DNA of 64,000 nt. Source: JAHIQC01 sp964565645 (GTDB lineage Bacteria > Actinomycetota > Coriobacteriia > Anaerosomatales > JAHIQC01). The translations under genes and the position numbers were made by a program. The notes beneath the pieces are model-generated. The model made no database searches. It saw nothing but the letters and a program-made list of their open reading frames with translations, and was not told the DNA's origin. The DNA is taken from positions 123,133 through 187,132 of the forward strand of contig CAZMFQ010000005.1 of assembly GCA_964565645.1 (NCBI GenBank), in the 5' to 3' direction. Numbering within the stretch: position 1 is the first letter of the stretch; every line of letters starts with the position of its first letter. This document shows positions 59,300 through 64,000 of the stretch, one piece after another.

Positions 59300-59413
59300 T
59301 CGACAAACACACGCGATACCCTGCGGTGAGGTTCAGGTGGTTTAAGCAGGAAGTGACCGGGGGCGGACGAAGTATGCCGAGGAGAGGCTCGTGGCTGACG
59401 TTCGGGGGGACGG

Positions 59414-59785
59414 ATGGCGCCCAAGCGCGTGCTCGTGGTCGACGACAACCGGCTGATCCGCGCCCTGGTGGCGGCCGCTCTCAAACCGCTCGACTGCGAG
59501 ATCGTCGAGGCCTCAGACGGCGCCGAGGGCATCGCCAAAGCCATGGAGTGCGACCCCGACCTGATCCTGCTCGACGTGGTCATGCCGCTCGCGAGCGGAT
59601 TCCAGGTGCTCTCGACACTGCGCGACGACCCTGCCGGGCCCGAGTGCCCGATCGTGATGCTCACGACGTCCTCGACCGACCGCGACATCGACAACGCGCT
59701 CGATCACGGCGCGGACGCCTACGTGGTCAAGCCCTTCGAGCACACCGAACTGCGCGCGACCGTCGCGCGGCTTCTGGGAGCTTAG
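59414..59785 (+). CDS. Single-domain response regulator
   Basis: 123 residues, receiver only: VVDDNRLIRAL, phosphoacceptor Asp in LILLDVVMPLASG, Thr/Ser in VMLTTSSTD and Lys in YVVKPFEHTE. A GGGGGGACGG run precedes ATG 59414. Divergent from the hybrid kinase. Its TAG stop overlaps the TAA stop of the converging MFS gene (bases 59782-59785, TTAG). Confidence 0.92.
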   Translation: MAPKRVLVVDDNRLIRALVAAALKPLDCEIVEASDGAEGIAKAMECDPDLILLDVVMPLASGFQVLSTLRDDPAGPECPIVMLTTSSTDRDIDNALDHGADAYVVKPFEHTELRATVARLLGA

Positions 59786-61041
59786 GCGGCCGACTTCTTC
59801 TTGGTGTCCGGACGGCGGACGTGGACGACCTGGGCATCGGGGTCCGGAGCCTTGGTCGCGAACGTGAGGCCCGCGGCGATGACGCAGAGCCCCGCGGCGA
59901 TGGCGTAGCTGCCGCTCGAGTCCACGATCGTGCCCGCCGTCATCGAGCCGAACACGCCGCCGACGCCCCACGCCGTGAACACGAGTCCGTAGTTGACCCC
60001 GAGGTGCGTGGTGCCGAAGTAGCCGGCCGTCGTGGACGGGAACAGCGAGAGGTTGGCGCCGTAGCAGAACCCTACCGCGGCTGCCACGGGAACCAGGAGC
60101 GCCGGCGTGCCCGCGAAGGCGAGCACGCCCATCATCGCCGCCTGGAACAGGAACACCATGAGCATGGTGCGCACGCCGCCGATGCGATCCGACGCGATCC
60201 CGGCGACCACGCGACCCAGAGCGTTCCCGATGGCGAGAACCGCCACGAGCACGAAACCGAGGTCCACGCCGGTCATCTGGAGGGCGGCGATCTTGGCCAT
60301 GTGCCCGATGATCATGAGCCCGGCGAACGCCGCGAAGGCATACATGAACCACAGCAGGTAGAACTGCCTGGTGCGCATCATCTCGCGCCAGTCGTAGTCA
60401 CGACGACCTGCGGTCGCGGCCGCATGCGCCGCCGCGCTCGGCATCCCGGCGGGCACGTAGTCCGCGGGCGGGTTGACGAGCAGCTGCGCGAGACCGCACA
60501 CCACAACGAGGAACGCGACGCCCAGGATGCGGAAGGTGCCGGCGATGCCCTGCGCATGGAGGAGCCAGGTCGTGACCGGAGCGATGTATACGCTCGCGAG
60601 CCCGAAGCCCGCGACGACGACGCCTGTGATGAGCCCCTTGCGCTGCGGCGGGAACCACTTGACCGCCGCGGGTGTGGCCGACGCGTAGCCGAGCCCGATC
60701 CCGAGGCCGGCGAGAAGCCCGAAGCCCGCAGCGATCGGCCAGGTGCGCTCGGGGGTGGCGAAGGAGGCGACCATGAGCCCGGCGCCGGTGAACACCCCGC
60801 CGAGCGTGGCGACGATCTTGGGACCGAATCGGTCCTGCGCACGTCCGGCAAAGACCATCGCGATGGCGAACACGCCGACAGCAGTGGCGTAGGGAAGGCT
60901 CGCCTGCCCCGCGCTCCAGCCCCAGTCGGCGGTGAGTGACTTGGCGACGACGCTCCAGGCGTACAGCACGCCGAGCGCGAGGTTGATGCCGAGGCCCGCG
61001 AGTGCGACCACCCAGCCCCGGGCGTTCCCGGACAGTGTCAT
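59782..61041 (-). CDS. MFS transporter, OFA (oxalate/formate antiporter-like) family
   Basis: 419 residues, 12 helices. LGINLALGVLYAWSVVAKSL in helix 1 and FPPQRKGLITGVVVAGFGLA in helix 5 are OFA hallmarks; KWFPPQRKGLITG is a good signature. WGVGGVFGSMTAG occurs near helix 11. Probable carboxylate antiporter or importer; the transported acid is unknown. GGAGGGACGACGTC precedes ATG 61041. Confidence 0.9.
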   Translation of the reverse strand: MTLSGNARGWVVALAGLGINLALGVLYAWSVVAKSLTADWGWSAGQASLPYATAVGVFAIAMVFAGRAQDRFGPKIVATLGGVFTGAGLMVASFATPERTWPIAAGFGLLAGLGIGLGYASATPAAVKWFPPQRKGLITGVVVAGFGLASVYIAPVTTWLLHAQGIAGTFRILGVAFLVVVCGLAQLLVNPPADYVPAGMPSAAAHAAATAGRRDYDWREMMRTRQFYLLWFMYAFAAFAGLMIIGHMAKIAALQMTGVDLGFVLVAVLAIGNALGRVVAGIASDRIGGVRTMLMVFLFQAAMMGVLAFAGTPALLVPVAAAVGFCYGANLSLFPSTTAGYFGTTHLGVNYGLVFTAWGVGGVFGSMTAGTIVDSSGSYAIAAGLCVIAAGLTFATKAPDPDAQVVHVRRPDTKKKSAA

Positions 61042-61336
61042 GACGTCGTCCCTCCGTCTGGCACGAAGATATGTGCGCGGTATAGGTCCCCGCGCGCAGG
61101 CGTCCCGTTCCGACGGCCGCGAAGCCGGCCTGCGCGTCGTTTGGCAGTATGGCCGAGGAGTGCGACCCGCCGACACCTCCCGCTCGGCCAACGGCATCCA
61201 TGAGGCCGCGAACGGCGCACGAACAGCGGTGCGCCCGCTCTGCACGTCCCGCTCCGTGCCCGACCTCACGGATGCGGTACCATCGGGAGCGACACGCACC
61301 GACACCGACGCACACCCCCGGCAGGGAGGCTTCACG

Positions 61337-61771
61337 ATGGAGTTCCTGAACGACCTTCACAAAGCGGCATACGAGAAGCTCGCCGCCTTCTGCACTCCGG
61401 AAAAGGGATTCGGGCCCGCGACGCAGGACGCACCGGGCTTCATCATCCGGGACGGCGGATCACTCATCGTGATCCTCGCCCTTCCGTGGGGGGAACAGCA
61501 GACGGTCTATCAGCTCCGGGCGCTGATGGTCCGCGACGTGCCGGTGAGCCTCAAGGCGGCCAAGTGGCTGCTCGAACTCAACGACATGGTCGTGCTCGGC
61601 GCGTTCGGCTGGACCAACGAGTCCGGGCTGTTCTTCGGCTATACGCTCACGGCCGACGACCTGAGCGAGGCGGACCTCGCCACGGCCATCACCGCCGTCG
61701 GGATGACGGCCCGTCACCATGCGCCCGAGATAGTGGAGAAGTTCGGCGGGAGGCCGTTCTTCGCCGAGTAG
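61337..61771 (+). CDS. YbjN/T3SS-chaperone-like fold protein
   Basis: 144 residues. The pattern of a short helix, a five-stranded sheet and a long C-terminal helix (SLIVILALPWGEQQTVYQLR, GAFGWTNESGLFFGYTL) resembles YbjN and type III secretion chaperone-like domains. GGGAGG precedes ATG 61337. No secretion genes are nearby. It may act as a peptide-binding or regulatory protein. The ~300 bases upstream contain no gene that I can support. Confidence 0.55.
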   Translation: MEFLNDLHKAAYEKLAAFCTPEKGFGPATQDAPGFIIRDGGSLIVILALPWGEQQTVYQLRALMVRDVPVSLKAAKWLLELNDMVVLGAFGWTNESGLFFGYTLTADDLSEADLATAITAVGMTARHHAPEIVEKFGGRPFFAE

Positions 61772-61822
61772 CTTGCCGGGCGCACGCGCCGCGCAGGCGC
61801 GGTCGAGCGCTGTCGCATACGC

Positions 61823-61855
61823 GAGGGAGGGCCGGCATCACGCCGACCCTCCCTC
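61823..61855. terminator. Strong intrinsic terminator between YbjN-like gene and cydB
   Basis: GAGGGAGGGCCGG and CCGACCCTCCCTC form a 13-base stem with one mismatch around a short CATCACG loop, followed by TTCTTGTTC. It can serve the plus-strand gene and, less well, the converging cydB. Confidence 0.8.
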
Positions 61856-61882
61856 TTCTTGTTCGGACATGCGGGGCGAAGC

Positions 61883-62932
61883 CTAGTAGTGGCCACCCTG
61901 ACCGAGTTGTGACGCGTCGATCCTCCCCGCATACGTGCGGTAGATCAGGAAGAAGTAGAACAGCACGAGCGGTACTCCGATCCCGGCGATGATGAGCATC
62001 ACCGTGAGCGTGAGCGGAGAAGACGCGCTGTTGGCGATGGTGAGCGATTCGCCCACCCCGGTCGACGGCACGAGCGCCGGGAAGATCGCGGAGGCCCAGA
62101 CCCCCACAAGCCCGACCGCGCCGAGCGAGCTCGCATAGAACGCGGCACGGTCGCCGCCGCGCGACGCGAAGACCCTGGCCAGCACCGCCGAAGCGATCAG
62201 CACGACAACGAACAGCCAGCCGAACACGCTGCCGGTCACCCGCGCGAACGCGTCTGGAACGAATGCAGCGGTCGCGGCGGTGGCAAGTGCCACGAGCACT
62301 CCGAACACCACGATGAGCTTGCCGCGCAGCGCCGAAACGCGTTCGTGCAGGTCGCCCGTGGTCTTCAGGCCCAGCCACGACGCGCCCTGCAACGCGATCC
62401 ACCCCAACCCGAGCAGGCCGATCACGATCGCGTAGGGGTTGAGCGCTGCAAGGAGGTTGCCCAGGAACATCGGCGCGTCGCCACCCGCTATGAACTCACC
62501 CTCGGCCGTGAGCGGGACACCCCGCACGATGTTGCCGACCGCGACTCCGAACAACAGCGCGGGGATCGCGCTTCCGAGAAAGAACGACCAGTCCCACAGC
62601 TTCGCCCAATCAGGGTCGATGTTGTGGAACTCCAGAGCCGCGGCACGGAATATCAGCGCGAACAACAGCAGCATGAGCGCCGTGTAGAAGCCCGAGAACA
62701 CCGTGGCGTAGACCGCCGGGAACGCCGCGAACAGCGCGCCGCCGCCCGTGAGCAGCCAGACCTCGTTGCCGTCCCACACCGGGCCTACGGACAGGCGCAT
62801 GATCGCCTTGTCCTCATCGGACCTGCCGAGGAACGGATAGAGCATGCCGACGCCGAGATCGAATCCGTCGAATACCGCGTACCCGGTCAGCAACACGCCC
62901 ACGAGTACGAACCAGAGCTCTCCCAGACCCAT
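61883..62932 (-). CDS. cydB: Cytochrome bd oxidase subunit II
   Basis: 349 residues with eight or nine hydrophobic helices. It has MGLGELWFVLVGVLLTGYAV at the start with the typical FDGFDLGVGML, then GPVWDGNEVWLLTGGGALFAAFP and EFHNIDPDWAKLWDW, all strongly conserved in CydB. ATG 62932 directly follows the cydA TAG. It forms the quinol oxidase with CydA, giving respiration or oxygen scavenging at low oxygen. Confidence 0.96.
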   Translation of the reverse strand: MGLGELWFVLVGVLLTGYAVFDGFDLGVGMLYPFLGRSDEDKAIMRLSVGPVWDGNEVWLLTGGGALFAAFPAVYATVFSGFYTALMLLLFALIFRAAALEFHNIDPDWAKLWDWSFFLGSAIPALLFGVAVGNIVRGVPLTAEGEFIAGGDAPMFLGNLLAALNPYAIVIGLLGLGWIALQGASWLGLKTTGDLHERVSALRGKLIVVFGVLVALATAATAAFVPDAFARVTGSVFGWLFVVVLIASAVLARVFASRGGDRAAFYASSLGAVGLVGVWASAIFPALVPSTGVGESLTIANSASSPLTLTVMLIIAGIGVPLVLFYFFLIYRTYAGRIDASQLGQGGHY

Positions 62933-64000
62933 CTACTCCACCCCCTCGACCGCATCGGGACCCTTCTTGATGAACTTCACGACCACCCGCGCCCATGCCA
63001 CGTACAGCAGCGTGTAGAACGCCGTGAACAGTACGAGCGAGAGGAGCACCTCACCCGCCGGCACCGCCTTGCTGATGGCGTCGAGCGTGCGCAGCTCGCC
63101 CCAGACGATCCAAGGCTGGCGACCGACCTCAGCCGCCGCCCACCCGAGCTGGATGGCGAGCATCGGCAGGATCGGGGACCACATGATGAGCGTCAGCAGA
63201 CCCCGCTTGTTCTCGAGCGCGCCCTTGCGATCGAGCCACCACGCAGCAAGCGACACCAGGAGCATGGCTCCCCAGAGCAGGATCATCGTGTGGTACGTCT
63301 GGTACGTGAGCTGCAGCGGCGGCCGGTCCTCGGGCGCGAAGCTGTTGAGGCCCGGATAGGACTTCGTACGCGAGAAGTCGCCTGCGAGCACGTTCACGCC
63401 GCCGGGGATCTCGATGCCGACCGTCTTGCCGTTCGCCTCGTCGACATAGCCGATGATACCGAGCGGGACCGGACCGTCCTCCCAGTGGCCCTCGAACGCC
63501 GCGAGCTTGCTGGGCTGGTTGTCCACCACCGAGACCGCCTGCCAGTGGCCGGCCGGGAGCATGAGCACCGTGAAGATCGCGGCGATCGCGGCGCCCGTTG
63601 CCATGGTCTTGCGCGCGAAGTCCTTGTGCACGCCCTTGCGCAGGTAGTACGCCGCGATGGCCATCGCCGTGAAGCCCCCCATCATGAGCAGCGCGTCGAT
63701 CGTATGCGCATAGCGCGGCAGCGTGGTGGGGTTGAACCCGGCTGCGAAGAAGTCCGTGAGCTGCGCCTTGGGGCCGGCGGCCGTCTGCACGATCTTGTAG
63801 CCGGCAGGGGACTGCATCCACGAGTTCGCGATGATGATCCACAGCGCCGAGAGCAGCGAACCGCACCATACGAGCCAGGCGGACACATAGAAGAACTTCT
63901 TGGAGACCCGATGCCTGCCAAAGAGCAGGACGGCGAGGAACGTGGACTCGAGGAAGAACGCGAACAGACCTTCAGCCGCAAGCGGCGCGCCGAAGATGTC
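62933..64000 (-). CDS. cydA: Cytochrome bd oxidase subunit I (5' end outside window)
   Basis: 355 C-terminal residues of CydA; the frame is open through base 64000, so the N-terminus (heme b595 ligand region) lies outside. Visible parts include GAPLAAEGLFAFFLESTF, FGRHRVSKKFFYVSAW and NSWMQSPAGYKI (heme ligand region), the conserved GWAAAEVGRQPWIVWG, and the ADP-like helices. The Q loop after LGIIGYVDEANG is short, as in the cyanide-insensitive-oxidase-like subgroup. A TAG stop at 62935-62933 abuts the cydB ATG. The two form one operon. Confidence 0.95.
   Translation of the reverse strand, partial: DIFGAPLAAEGLFAFFLESTFLAVLLFGRHRVSKKFFYVSAWLVWCGSLLSALWIIIANSWMQSPAGYKIVQTAAGPKAQLTDFFAAGFNPTTLPRYAHTIDALLMMGGFTAMAIAAYYLRKGVHKDFARKTMATGAAIAAIFTVLMLPAGHWQAVSVVDNQPSKLAAFEGHWEDGPVPLGIIGYVDEANGKTVGIEIPGGVNVLAGDFSRTKSYPGLNSFAPEDRPPLQLTYQTYHTMILLWGAMLLVSLAAWWLDRKGALENKRGLLTLIMWSPILPMLAIQLGWAAAEVGRQPWIVWGELRTLDAISKAVPAGEVLLSLVLFTAFYTLLYVAWARVVVKFIKKGPDAVEGVE

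Overview
This is a contiguous 64 kb chromosomal stretch of a G+C-rich bacterium with about 57 closely packed protein genes and one tRNA. No gap between genes exceeds 300 bases, and I see no insertion sequence, prophage or CRISPR array. Several features point to an actinobacterium, most likely an anaerobic or microaerophilic deep branch such as the Coriobacteriia. These are the ftsB-DUF501-ppx order near eno, promoters that look leaderless (TANNNT 6-7 nt before the start codon), a complete selenocysteine gene set and a cytochrome bd oxidase. The taxonomic assignment is inference.

Layout. 1-3.7 kb: 3' end of an acidic secreted-type protein, an OmpR-type two-component pair and a secreted beta-domain protein. 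3.8-10 kb (minus): EAL protein, selD, a YedF-like protein, selA and selB; selD itself needs an in-frame UGA read as Sec15. 10-13.9 kb (minus): a corrinoid-binding-type protein, a TPR protein and a glycosidase-fold protein. 14-27 kb: tRNA-Leu(UAA), ppx, DUF501, ftsB/divIC, pyruvate kinase, a membrane-anchored glucuronyl-epimerase-like protein on the plus strand, then the mfd - peptidylprolyl isomerase - mazG - eno - methyltransferase run. 27-33 kb: MFS pump and endonuclease III, a YhbD-bactofilin pair under an operator-embedded promoter, and four small genes including DUF554 and a NYN nuclease.

33-40.5 kb (minus) holds the most unusual system. A 1396-residue membrane hybrid histidine kinase, an Hpt protein, a PilB/GspE-type ATPase flanked by two receiver domains (REC-ATPase-REC) and a stand-alone receiver are joined by overlaps or short gaps. 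Together they make a complete phosphorelay whose apparent output is a secretion/pilus motor ATPase.

40.5-56 kb: a lipoprotein sugar dehydrogenase, threonine aldolase, an ACC-deaminase-family enzyme, a PadR-controlled DHA2 pump, a MacB-type ABC exporter, a TrkH channel preceded by a previously uncalled 42-residue membrane peptide and followed by a membrane-tethered OB-fold-like protein, RsgA, and a flavin reductase - GNAT - HsmA - MFS group. 56-60 kb: a second signalling island, with a soluble PAS/two-CW hybrid kinase and three single receivers. 60-64 kb: an OFA-type transporter, a YbjN-like protein and the cydAB operon, with cydA cut by the window edge.
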